Shown here one piece after another: positions 1-6,881 of a DNA stretch of 11,018 bases. The stretch is from Burkholderiales bacterium (GTDB taxonomy: Bacteria; Pseudomonadota; Gammaproteobacteria; Burkholderiales; SG8-39). The stretch lies in contig JAICPQ010000065.1 of assembly GCA_025929745.1 (NCBI GenBank), positions 1-11,018 of the forward strand, given 5' to 3'. The translations under genes and the position numbers were made by a program. Under the pieces are notes generated by a model that saw only the letters and a program-made list of their open reading frames with translations, ran no database searches and had not been told where the DNA came from. Position 1 is the first letter of the stretch, and each line of letters starts with the position of its first letter.

Positions 1-737
1 GTATAGAGCGTGCGCAACGACTCGATCTCGAGTTCGATGCCTTTCAGGATGCCGCCCGTCGCCGAAATGCCGCTCGTATTCCAGAAGGCGGAGCCCTGAC
101 GCACAAGGTGGGCGTAACGGCTGCGCACCACGATGTGAATGTCGGCGGACGCGGCATTGGGCGCAAGCTCGATTTTCTCCACCACGCCGACTTGTACGCC
201 GCGATAGTTCACCGGCGTCTCCACGCGGATGCCCTTCGGCCGCTCGGCACGCAGGACGAGCCGCAACCCGGGGACGTCGATGCCGACCGGCGCGCTGTCC
301 AGGCCGTTGAACTCGGAAAGGCGCTCTTCGCCGTTGCCGGGCCGCACTTGGATCTCGGGGCCGCTCAGCACGGTGTTGAGGCCACTCACCTGGCTGAGGC
401 CGATCTGCGGCCGCACGATCCAGAACACCGCGCCTTCGGTCGCGATGGGTGCGGCGGATTTATGCAGGCGCGCCTTCACCACGGCGCGGCGCCGATCCTC
501 CGATAGCTCGATGCCGATCACTTCGCCGATCTGCACGCCGCGGTAGTGGATCGGGGTCTGGCCCACGCGCAGGCCGCTTGCGTCGTTGAAGCGGATCAAA
601 ATCTCGGGTCCGACCGAACGCATGTGCTGCCAGACCAGGTAGGCGGCCACGGCGAGCGCGACCAGGGGAATGACCCACACCAGGCGGAACAGGCGCCGGC
701 GGCGGATGCGAGCGCGCGGTAGCTCTTCGCCGGTCAT
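1..737 (-). CDS. pqiB: PqiB-like MCE-domain protein, N-terminal part (C-terminus beyond left edge)
   Basis: This is an inner-membrane-anchored MCE (MlaD/PqiB) family protein; the E. coli relative forms a periplasmic tube thought to carry lipids between inner and outer membranes. Translating from the ATG at 737-735 gives 245 residues with no stop before the window edge. After a basic N-terminus (residues 8-16 are mostly Arg) comes one membrane segment at about 18-36. A first MCE domain follows at about 43-135, with the family signature GLRVGQTPIHYRGVQIGEV at 55-73, then a second starting near 157, with GIRVETPVNYRGVQVG at 169-184. E. coli PqiB has three MCE domains and about 546 residues, so half or more is missing here because of the window edge, not because of a lesion. 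The start overlaps the pqiA stop (ATGA), implying translational coupling. The family call is secure; which lipid is carried cannot be seen. Confidence 0.93.
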   Translation of the reverse strand, partial: MTGEELPRARIRRRRLFRLVWVIPLVALAVAAYLVWQHMRSVGPEILIRFNDASGLRVGQTPIHYRGVQIGEVIGIELSEDRRRAVVKARLHKSAAPIATEGAVFWIVRPQIGLSQVSGLNTVLSGPEIQVRPGNGEERLSEFNGLDSAPVGIDVPGLRLVLRAERPKGIRVETPVNYRGVQVGVVEKIELAPNAASADIHIVVRSRYAHLVRQGSAFWNTSGISATGGILKGIELEIESLRTLY

Positions 738-1339
738 GGCCGCTGCCAGATGAGCTTCGGGTCGAACGCCGCGGAAGCGAGCATGGTGAGCACCACCACG
801 GCGGTGAACGCGAAGAGCCCCGGGCCGGGCAGGATCTTCGCCCAGGTGCTGAGCTTTACGAGAGCCACGAGCACGGCGAGCAGGAAGACGTCGAGCATCG
901 CCCACGGCCCGACTGCGTCGATAAATTTATAAAGCTGGGTGCGCTCGCGCAGGCGCTGACCCCATCCCGTGCGCGCCGTGACGACGAGCGCGAACAGCCC
1001 GGCGAGCTTGACGAGCGGAATCACCATGCTCGCCATGAACACGACGACCGCGACGAACCACTGATTGTTCTCGGCGAGGAGCACGATGCCGTCCCACACC
1101 GTGCTCTCGGAGTAGCCGCCGTAGAGGTACATCTTCATGATGGGATAGACGTTCGCTGGCACGTAAAGAATGAGCGCGGCGAGGGACAACGCGGCCGTGA
1201 TCTCCAGGCTGCGCGCGCTCGCCCGGCCGCCCATGAACGAGCCGCAGCGGATGCACTCCGCCACGGTGCCCGGCGCAAGGGGGTCGAGGGCTTGGACCAG
1301 GCCGCAGGTATCGCAAGCAATTACCGACGCTTGGGCCAT
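734..1339 (-). CDS. pqiA: PqiA, single-domain integral membrane protein
   Basis: PqiA-family inner-membrane protein, the membrane partner of PqiB in envelope lipid transport and stress tolerance. From the ATG at 1339 it has 201 residues. Two CxxC pairs (C9/C12 and C29/C32) form a short rubredoxin-like zinc ribbon. Four membrane segments follow at about 46-66, 94-121, 146-164 and 172-192. The motif PANVYPIM (61-68) and the GPWAMLDVF stretch (144-152) are typical of the family. E. coli PqiA (about 417 residues) carries two such units; this protein has one, a common arrangement elsewhere. In-frame ATG 1363 and TTG 1369 would add 8 or 10 residues. I prefer 1339 because family members put the first Cys near the N-terminus, but no strong ribosome-binding site decides it. 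Its stop TGA overlaps the pqiB start. It is divergent from the thioesterase gene, with 60 bp between starts. Confidence 0.93.
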   Translation of the reverse strand: MAQASVIACDTCGLVQALDPLAPGTVAECIRCGSFMGGRASARSLEITAALSLAALILYVPANVYPIMKMYLYGGYSESTVWDGIVLLAENNQWFVAVVVFMASMVIPLVKLAGLFALVVTARTGWGQRLRERTQLYKFIDAVGPWAMLDVFLLAVLVALVKLSTWAKILPGPGLFAFTAVVVLTMLASAAFDPKLIWQRP

Positions 1340-1399
1340 CTGGCATCGCTTTGCAAACAGCATGCCCAAGCGCGGCGCGCCTCATGTACCTTCCGGACC

Positions 1400-1774
1400 A
1401 TGAAGGACTGGGACGTAGGCCTCGTTCGACACCTGGGTATCCGCTTTGTCGAAACGGGTAAGGACCGCGTCATCGGGGAGCTCGAGGTCCGGCCGGAGCT
1501 TCTTACGACCACCGGCGCGCTCCACGGCGGCACGCTTATGGCGTTCGCCGACACCATCGGTGCGGCGGGCACGGTGGCGAATTTGCGGCCCGGGCAAAGT
1601 ACGGCGACGCTCGAATCGAAGACCAACTTCTTCGCCGCCGCGTTCGAGGGGGTGGTGCGGGCCGAATCAACGCCGCTTCACCGAGGCAAGCGCACGCACG
1701 TCTGGCAGACGCGCATAACGGATGCGAACGGCAAGCTTCTTTCGCTCACGATCCAGACCCAGGTGGTCCTATAA
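1400..1774 (+). CDS. PaaI-type hotdog-fold thioesterase
   Basis: A 124-residue single hotdog domain of the PaaI/YbgC-like acyl-CoA thioesterase superfamily, cytoplasmic, expected to hydrolyse a CoA thioester and to work as a dimer or tetramer. The signature is TGALHGGTLMAFADT at 38-52, containing the HGG turn (42-44) and the acidic residue D51 on the hotdog helix. The later strand ATLESKTNFFAAA (69-81) and the RGKRTHVWQTRITDANGKLL stretch (95-114) also fit the family. Full length matches the usual 120-150 residues. The ATG at 1400 was chosen because an upstream extension to 1292 has no homology-like content and would run into the pqiA coding region. No strong Shine-Dalgarno is visible. The acyl group cannot be told from sequence. 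The next gene begins at or just after this stop, so the two are likely co-transcribed. Confidence 0.9.
   Translation: MKDWDVGLVRHLGIRFVETGKDRVIGELEVRPELLTTTGALHGGTLMAFADTIGAAGTVANLRPGQSTATLESKTNFFAAAFEGVVRAESTPLHRGKRTHVWQTRITDANGKLLSLTIQTQVVL
1761..1773 (+). promoter_or_regulatory. Possible ribosome-binding site and non-canonical ATA start for the GDPD gene
   Basis: AGGTGG at 1761-1766 lies 4 bases before an ATA codon (1771-1773) that is in frame with the GDPD gene and overlaps the TAA stop of the thioesterase (1772-1774). Reading from ATA gives (M)SRLLLVMALASQTAAAFD, a good Sec signal peptide. Starting at the annotated ATG (1792) truncates it and has no Shine-Dalgarno in front. Between the two only a CTG (1783) could also serve. 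AUA initiation is rare in bacteria, so this is an inference. A base-calling error or true initiation at 1792 are alternatives. Confidence 0.3.
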
Positions 1775-1791
1775 GCCGGCTCCTGCTCGTT

Positions 1792-2619
1792 ATGGCACTG
1801 GCTTCGCAGACGGCGGCGGCATTCGATCTTCAGGGTCACCGGGGCGCGCGCGGCCATGCGCCGGAGAACACGCTCGCGGGGTTCGAGCGCGCGCTCGCGA
1901 TCGGTGTCGACACGCTCGAGCTCGACGTCGGCGTGACGCGCGACGGCGTGGTGGTGATTCACCACGACCGGCGGCTCAACCCGGATGTGGCGCGCGGCGT
2001 GGACGGAAAGTGGGTCAGCGCGCCTGCGCCCACAATCTATTCGCTCTCCTATGCCGAGCTTGCGCGTTACGACGTCGGCCGTATTCGGCCGGGCTCGGAC
2101 TACGCGCGACGCTTCCCACACCAGCAGCCGATCGACGGCACGCGCATCCCTCGGCTTTCGGATCTGTGGCCGATCGCTCCGCGGGTCCGCTTCAACATCG
2201 AAACGAAGCTCGTTCCCGAGGCACCGGAGGAGACGCTGCCACCGGAGCCTTTCGCGCGAGCGGTGATTGCGGAAGTACGAAGGGCCGGTGTGGCGCCGCG
2301 CACCACGATCCAGTCGTTCGACTTCCGCACGCTCGCGGTGGTACAGCGCGAAGCGCCCGAGATCCGCACCGCTTACCTCACGTCCGGGCAGCGCGGCGCT
2401 GCGGTGGCGACGAGCGTACATGCCCTGCAAGGCACGATCTGGTCGCCGAACTACCAGGACCTCGATCCGGTCGCACTCGCCGCGGCGCGCGGCTTTGGGT
2501 TGAAGGTCATTCCGTGGACGGTGAACGAGCCGGCCGACATCGCGCGCGTGCTCGCGATGAACGTGGATGGCCTCATCAGCGACTACCCGGACCGCGTTCG
2601 CCAGGCGCTCGGACGCTGA
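1792..2619 (+). CDS. Glycerophosphodiester phosphodiesterase (GDPD), probably exported
   Basis: GDPD-family enzyme, which hydrolyses glycerophosphodiesters to glycerol-3-phosphate and an alcohol, with calcium or magnesium; an exported form would act on phospholipid headgroups in the periplasm. From ATG 1792 it has 275 residues. Family hallmarks run in order: GHRGARGHAPENT (15-27) with catalytic H16 and metal ligand E25, LELD (42-45) with E43, IHHD (56-59) with catalytic H58, FNIETK (134-139) with E137, QSFDF (174-178), PWTVNEP (241-247) and DGLISDYPD (259-267). All key residues are present. The long insertion between H58 and E137 resembles GlpQ-like longer GDPDs. The N-terminus looks like the second half of a signal peptide, so translation may begin upstream at ATA 1771. 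The stop overlaps the rhomboid start (TGATG), implying coupling. Confidence in function is high and in the exact start low. Confidence 0.93.
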   Translation: MALASQTAAAFDLQGHRGARGHAPENTLAGFERALAIGVDTLELDVGVTRDGVVVIHHDRRLNPDVARGVDGKWVSAPAPTIYSLSYAELARYDVGRIRPGSDYARRFPHQQPIDGTRIPRLSDLWPIAPRVRFNIETKLVPEAPEETLPPEPFARAVIAEVRRAGVAPRTTIQSFDFRTLAVVQREAPEIRTAYLTSGQRGAAVATSVHALQGTIWSPNYQDLDPVALAAARGFGLKVIPWTVNEPADIARVLAMNVDGLISDYPDRVRQALGR

Positions 2620-3200
2620 TGCCGCCGGTCACGCAAGCGCTGCTCATCGCGAACGTCGGCGTTTTCTTGCTCGAAATGGCGGGCATGGTGGCCTTCGGCG
2701 AGTTCGCGCTCTGGCCGCCTCGCGGACTCGAATCGCGCTTCGAAGTCTGGCAGCTCGTTACTTACTCGTTCCTGCACGGCAGCGTCGCGCACATCTTCTT
2801 CAACATGCTGGGGCTGTACATGTTCGGTTCCGAGGTGGAGCGGCTCTTCGGTTCGCGCTTCTATGCCGCGTACTACTTCGGCTGCGTGGTGAGCGCCGCG
2901 CTGTGTCACCTCGTGGTGACCGCTTGGGCGGGCGGCCCTGCGTATCCGACCGTGGGCGCATCCGGCGGCGTGTACGGCCTGCTCCTCGCGTTCGGCGTGT
3001 ACTTTCCGCACCGGCAGGTGCTGCTGCTTTTCCCGCCGGTGCCGCTCCCCGCGCGCATCTTCGTTCTTCTTTTCGCCGTGCTCGAGCTCGTCTTCGGCGT
3101 GACGGGAACCCAGGCCGGTGTGGCGCACTTCGCGCATCTCGGCGGCATGATCGGCGGCTGGCTGATGATCCAATACCGGCGCGGAGCGCTGCGCCGCTAA
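2619..3200 (+). CDS. Rhomboid-family intramembrane serine protease
   Basis: A 193-residue integral membrane rhomboid, which cleaves substrate helices within or near the bilayer. The core is complete: the HGSVAHIFFNMLGLYMFG segment (53-70) contains the HxxxN oxyanion-hole pattern H58/N62, GASGGVYG (113-120) carries the nucleophile S115, and VAHFAHLGGMIGG (168-180) carries the catalytic H173 by alignment with the GlpG AHxxG motif. Six hydrophobic segments at roughly 6-28, 46-70, 82-104, 112-129, 145-163 and 166-184 fit the basic six-helix form, with no extra cytoplasmic domain. The ATG at 2619 shares one base with the GDPD stop. A much longer open frame extends upstream (to 1722) but there it is only the out-of-frame shadow of the GDPD. 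Substrates are unknown; neighbouring membrane and secreted proteins are possible but untested candidates. Confidence 0.92.
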   Translation: MPPVTQALLIANVGVFLLEMAGMVAFGEFALWPPRGLESRFEVWQLVTYSFLHGSVAHIFFNMLGLYMFGSEVERLFGSRFYAAYYFGCVVSAALCHLVVTAWAGGPAYPTVGASGGVYGLLLAFGVYFPHRQVLLLFPPVPLPARIFVLLFAVLELVFGVTGTQAGVAHFAHLGGMIGGWLMIQYRRGALRR

Positions 3201-3218
3201 GCGGCACGAAAACTGCAT

Positions 3219-3242
3219 GGAGGCCCCCGAAAAGGAGGCCCC
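3219..3242 (+). promoter_or_regulatory. Ribosome-binding site inside a short hairpin and a direct repeat
   Basis: A strong Shine-Dalgarno, AAAGGAGG (3231-3238), lies 4 bases before the ATG at 3243. GGAGGCCCC occurs twice, at 3219-3227 and 3234-3242. GGCCCCC (3222-3228) can pair with GGAGGCC (3234-3240) around a GAAAA loop, a 7-position stem with one C-A mismatch. This would cover the ribosome-binding site. No U-tract follows, so it is not a usual terminator. The pairing is visible; regulation by it is inferred. Confidence 0.4.
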
Positions 3243-3890
3243 ATGTTTTCGCTGCTTCGCCAAGGCCTTGTAGCCGCGCTCCTAATAGGCTGTCAATGCG
3301 TATCGGCACAGACGAGCGTTCCGCCGACAGTGACAGTGCAGCAGCTCGCGCCGCAGCTCGTCCCATTCGCAGGATCGCAGGCCAATTTCCAGAATCTCGT
3401 GACGGGGCTTGCGCAAGGCACGCAAGTGCAGCTCTTCAGCGTGCTGCCCGATGGTTCCACGCAAGTCGTTAGCTTCACCCCGGCGCCCGTTCCGGTGGCG
3501 CAGATTCCGTCGCTGCTCGAAAGCACGCGCCAACAGCTGATCGGCTTGGGCATCGCCACGCCGAGCGCGCAGCAGCTCGCCCTCGCACTCACGGGCGGCG
3601 CGGTACCCCCGACGCTCGCTGGCGAGAGCCGACCGAGTCCGGCGGTGCAGACGCAGTCCCATGTGACACCAACTAATGCAGCGGCAGCCGCATCCGCCGA
3701 GGCGGCGGCGCGTGTGAATACGAGCGATAGCCTGCTCCCGCCGGGGGCCACCAGCCGCACGCCGGTCTCATCCACGCCGGCCACGCCCGGCCCAGCCGCG
3801 GTTGTGACACCGCCCGCTTCGAGTGCCAGCGCGGCGGCCGCGCATTCCCCGGCGCCCGGGGGAGTCGGCGGCGGAAGCCACGCCAGGTAG
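3243..3890 (+). CDS. Secreted Ala/Pro-rich protein of unknown function, possible lipoprotein
   Basis: I do not recognise a family. The 215-residue product starts with an N-terminal signal: basic R6, hydrophobic GLVAALLIG, then either a lipobox LIGC (C17) or a signal peptidase I site after VSA (20-22). Residues 25-120 look like an ordered part, with Gln/Leu-rich amphipathic stretches such as VQQLAPQLVPFAGSQANFQNLVTGLA. From about 120 the chain becomes a low-complexity Ala/Pro/Ser/Thr tail ending in a Gly-rich stretch, typical of a flexible periplasmic or surface linker. The start is supported by the strong ribosome-binding site at 3231-3238. The stop is 2 bases before the PLD-VTT start, so the two are almost surely translated from one mRNA, which suggests a periplasmic role linked to that enzyme (inference). 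It may be lineage-specific. Confidence 0.75.
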   Translation: MFSLLRQGLVAALLIGCQCVSAQTSVPPTVTVQQLAPQLVPFAGSQANFQNLVTGLAQGTQVQLFSVLPDGSTQVVSFTPAPVPVAQIPSLLESTRQQLIGLGIATPSAQQLALALTGGAVPPTLAGESRPSPAVQTQSHVTPTNAAAAASAEAAARVNTSDSLLPPGATSRTPVSSTPATPGPAAVVTPPASSASAAAAHSPAPGGVGGGSHAR

Positions 3891-3892
3891 GC

Positions 3893-6127
3893 ATGGGGAG
3901 CGTGCTGTACCTCGACGGAAGGCTACGGCGCCGGGCGCGCGTGCAGCCGTTGCGCACCGAGCGCAAGACCCAAGGCGCGCCAAAGAGCCTGTTGCGTCTT
4001 GGTTACAACTGCTGGGCGATCGCGCGCGCACAGCGGGCAGCGTTCATCGTCGACGCGAAGGATTATTTCGAGGCGTTCTACCGCGCTGCGCTGCGCGCAA
4101 AGCGCTCCATCGTGATCGTCGGCTGGGATTTCAACAGCCAGACGCGGCTGCACCACGATCCGGTGGCAAAGGACGGCCCGCCTGCGCTGCTCGGCGATTT
4201 CCTGAATTACCTCACGCGCCGGCGCCGCGGCCTGCGCATTCATGTCCTCGGGTGGGATTACCCCGTGCTCTTCGCGCACGATCGCGAGCTGCCGCCGTTC
4301 TACGGCCTCGGCGGCTGGACGCCCGCGCGACGCGTACACCTGCGCTACGACGACACGCATCCGGTGGGCGCCAGTCACCACCAGAAGGTCGTCGTGATCG
4401 ACGACGCGATCGCGTTCTCCGGCGGCATCGACCTGACGGTGCGGCGCTGGGACTGCTGCGCGCACGCCGCCGACGACAAGCGGCGCCTCGCCTACGAGAA
4501 GCCCTACCCGCCCTTCCACGACACCATGATGGCGGTCGATGGCGAAGCGGCGCGGCGCCTCGGCGAGCTCGCGCGCGCGCGTTGGCGCCTTGCCACGGGG
4601 CACCGGCTGCGCTCTCCCGAAGTTGAATCCGATCCGTGGCCGCATGAGCTCGAGCCGAGCGCGACCGATGTCGACGTCGGCATCGCGCGCACGCTGCCGC
4701 CGCGCGGCGAGCTGCCGGCGGTACGCGAGATCGAGAGGCTCTATCTCGACATGATCGCCGCGGCGCGCAGCACGATCTATATCGAGAACCAGTACTTCAC
4801 CGCGCCGCGCATCGCCCAGGCGCTCGAGCGCCGCCTCGGCGAGCCGGACGGTCCCGAGATCGTGCTCGTGCTGCGGCTGCTCTCGCATGGCTGGCTCGAG
4901 GAAGCAACGATGCATGTGCTGCGCACGCGCCTCATTCAGCGGCTGCAGACTGCCGACCGCCACGGCCGTTTTCGCGTTTATTACCCGCACGTGCCCGGCC
5001 TGCCCGAAGGCAATTGCGTCGACGTGCACTCCAAGCTTCTCATCATCGACGACGCGCTGCTGCGCATCGGCTCGTCGAACCTCTGCAACCGTTCCATGGC
5101 GCTCGATACGGAATGCGACCTGGTGGTCGAGGCGCGCGGCCAAGCGCGCATTGCCCAGGCGATCGGCGAGTTTCGCGACAAGCTGCTCGCCGAGCATCTC
5201 GATACGCAGCCCGAGCGTGTACGCGAAGAAATCCAGCGTGCGGGGAGCGTGCACGGCGCGATCGGCGCTTTCCGCGAGCAGACCCGCACGCTGCGCCAGT
5301 TCGACGAGCTCCCCGAGTGGTCTGACACCCTGCTCTCCGTAGCCTCGGTGGCCGACCCCGAAGAGCCGATCGCGCTGGAGACGCTGCTTTCAGAGCGCCA
5401 GGCGGAAGAATCCGTGGCGAAGGACAAGCCCGCTTGGGGCAAGATTGCCGGCTTGGTCGCAGTCGTGGCGGCGCTCATGGCGCTGTGGCGCTTTACGCCG
5501 CTGCGCGAGGTAGCCACTGCCGAAGCCGCGATCCAGTGGGCGAAAGCCTTCGGCGAGCTATGGTGGGCCCCGCTCCTCCTCATGGCGGCCTATACACCGG
5601 CATGCCTTGTCATGTTCCCGCGGCCGCTGATCACGCTCGCTGCGGTGCTCGCGTTCGGACCGTTGCTCGGATTCACGTACAGCCTGCTCGGCATCTGCGC
5701 TTCGGCCGCGGTGACATGGTGGATGGGTCGTCACATGCGCCGCGATACCGTGCGGCGGCTCGCCGGACCGAAGCTCGACCGCATGATCGATGTGCTGAAG
5801 AAGCATGGACTTGTCGCCATGACGCTTCTTCGCCTCGTGCCCATTGCGCCGTTCGCGGTCGAGAGTATTGTCGCCGGCGCGATCGGCATGAAGCTCTGGC
5901 ACGTGGTGCTTGGCACGGCGATTGGACTTCTGCCCGGCACGCTCACGACGACGGTGTTCGGCGACGCGATCGAGACCGCGGTCACCGGCGCGGGCGAGGT
6001 CAACTGGTGGCTCGTCGGCGCCGCGGTCACCCTCCTCGCCGGCGGGGCCTGGGCCGTGAAACGTTGGTTCACGCGCATGGAGCGACGGATGCGCGCGCAT
6101 GCCGAAACCGGCCGACAGTCTAGCTAA
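3893..6127 (+). CDS. Phospholipase D/cardiolipin-synthase-like enzyme fused to a VTT (DedA-like) membrane domain
   Basis: A 744-residue two-part protein. The N-terminal part (about 35-435) is a PLD-superfamily phosphatidyltransferase/hydrolase with both HKD motifs intact: H163-x-K165-x4-D170 followed by the SGGID turn, and H379-x-K381-x4-D386 followed by GSSNLCNRSM (393-402). IYIENQYF (295-302) is another PLD/cardiolipin-synthase hallmark. After a charged linker (435-515) comes a membrane segment (about 516-533) and a VTT/SNARE-associated domain (about 555-715), with PACLVMFPRPLI and the RLVPIAPFAVESIVAG motif (647-662) of the DedA/TVP38 group. PLD enzymes of this kind make cardiolipin or related lipids; VTT proteins include lipid and undecaprenyl-phosphate flippases or scramblases. 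A lipid made and then flipped by one polypeptide is a reasonable inference. The architecture recurs in proteobacteria, often beside an EEP protein as here. The ATG lies 2 bases after the previous stop, and the 3' end overlaps the EEP gene by 29 bp. Confidence 0.92.
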   Translation: MGSVLYLDGRLRRRARVQPLRTERKTQGAPKSLLRLGYNCWAIARAQRAAFIVDAKDYFEAFYRAALRAKRSIVIVGWDFNSQTRLHHDPVAKDGPPALLGDFLNYLTRRRRGLRIHVLGWDYPVLFAHDRELPPFYGLGGWTPARRVHLRYDDTHPVGASHHQKVVVIDDAIAFSGGIDLTVRRWDCCAHAADDKRRLAYEKPYPPFHDTMMAVDGEAARRLGELARARWRLATGHRLRSPEVESDPWPHELEPSATDVDVGIARTLPPRGELPAVREIERLYLDMIAAARSTIYIENQYFTAPRIAQALERRLGEPDGPEIVLVLRLLSHGWLEEATMHVLRTRLIQRLQTADRHGRFRVYYPHVPGLPEGNCVDVHSKLLIIDDALLRIGSSNLCNRSMALDTECDLVVEARGQARIAQAIGEFRDKLLAEHLDTQPERVREEIQRAGSVHGAIGAFREQTRTLRQFDELPEWSDTLLSVASVADPEEPIALETLLSERQAEESVAKDKPAWGKIAGLVAVVAALMALWRFTPLREVATAEAAIQWAKAFGELWWAPLLLMAAYTPACLVMFPRPLITLAAVLAFGPLLGFTYSLLGICASAAVTWWMGRHMRRDTVRRLAGPKLDRMIDVLKKHGLVAMTLLRLVPIAPFAVESIVAGAIGMKLWHVVLGTAIGLLPGTLTTTVFGDAIETAVTGAGEVNWWLVGAAVTLLAGGAWAVKRWFTRMERRMRAHAETGRQSS

Positions 6128-6881
6128 CTGGCGCGCGCTCGACGCGCAGTTCGGTCCGGATGTTCTGCGGATCGCCTCGTACAACGTGCACGGCTGCCGG
6201 GGCGCCGACGGCCGCAAAGACGCGCAGCGCATCGCGAAGGTGATCGCCGAATGCGGCTGCGACACGGTCGGACTGCAGGAAGTCGACTATCGCCTCGACT
6301 ACATCGCCGAGAAGCTCCGCATGGAGGCGATTCCCGGACTGACGCTCGCGCGCCACGACGGGCCATGGGGGAACGCGCTGCTTACCCGCCGCAAGGTGCT
6401 TGCCGTGCGGCGCTTCGGCTTCACCTACGGAGGGCGCGAGCCGCGTAACGCGCTCGACGTGGATCTCGAGGTGGCCGGCGAAACGGTGCGCGTCATCGTG
6501 ACCCACCTGGGCCTCTGGCCCGCGGAGCGCCGCTACCAGGTCAGGCAAATCCTCAAGATGATCAAGGAAACGCCGATGTGCGAGCGCGTACTGGTGCTGG
6601 GCGATATCAACGAGTGGCTTCCGCTCGGACGGCCGTTGCGCTGGATGCACGCGCTTTTCGGCCGCTCGCCGGCCGAGCGCTCATTTCCCTCGCGCTGGCC
6701 GCTCGTCGCGCTGGACCGGGTCTGGGTGCGGCCGCGCCATGCCCTCCTTGCGCTCAAAGCGCATCGCACGCCGCTCGCGCAAGAAGCGTCCGACCACCTT
6801 CCCGTCAAAGCGATCGTCGCCATCCAGGCGCAGGACGCTAGGCTTTCCCGGGCTTCGGAGAGAACCGCCGTGGCCGCTTAA
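6099..6881 (+). CDS. Endonuclease/exonuclease/phosphatase (EEP) family protein, YbhP-like
   Basis: A 260-residue metal-dependent phosphoesterase of the EEP superfamily (DNase I/inositol-phosphatase fold). The active-site set is complete: N29 in IASYNVHG, E61 in LQEVD, H136 in VTHLG, D169 and N171 in LGDINEW, D206 in LDRVWV, and D232/H233 in SDHLP. There is no clear signal peptide, so it is probably cytoplasmic. Its start lies inside the preceding gene (29-bp overlap), so it is co-translated with the PLD-VTT protein. In E. coli the homologous pair is ybhP (EEP) and clsB (PLD), which suggests that the EEP partner acts on a phosphorylated lipid precursor or by-product rather than on DNA; that is inference. 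The stop TAA (6879-6881) shares TTAA with the stop of the opposing EF-hand gene. The C-terminal 20 residues after the EEP core are unremarkable. Confidence 0.9.
   Translation: MPKPADSLANWRALDAQFGPDVLRIASYNVHGCRGADGRKDAQRIAKVIAECGCDTVGLQEVDYRLDYIAEKLRMEAIPGLTLARHDGPWGNALLTRRKVLAVRRFGFTYGGREPRNALDVDLEVAGETVRVIVTHLGLWPAERRYQVRQILKMIKETPMCERVLVLGDINEWLPLGRPLRWMHALFGRSPAERSFPSRWPLVALDRVWVRPRHALLALKAHRTPLAQEASDHLPVKAIVAIQAQDARLSRASERTAVAA

Noticed and set aside
460..678. Small leftward open frame of 72 codons
   Set aside because: Out-of-frame shadow within pqiB, whose frame carries the MCE signatures without interruption.
1722..3200. A 492-codon rightward open frame covering the GDPD and rhomboid region
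   Set aside because: Only the part from 2619 has protein-like content (rhomboid). The upstream half is Arg/Ala-rich shadow of the GDPD frame, which carries all catalytic motifs.
3923..5254. Long leftward open frame (443 codons) opposite the PLD-VTT gene
   Set aside because: Antisense shadow in high-GC DNA; its residues are Arg/Ala/His-rich with no motif, while the sense frame has both HKD motifs.
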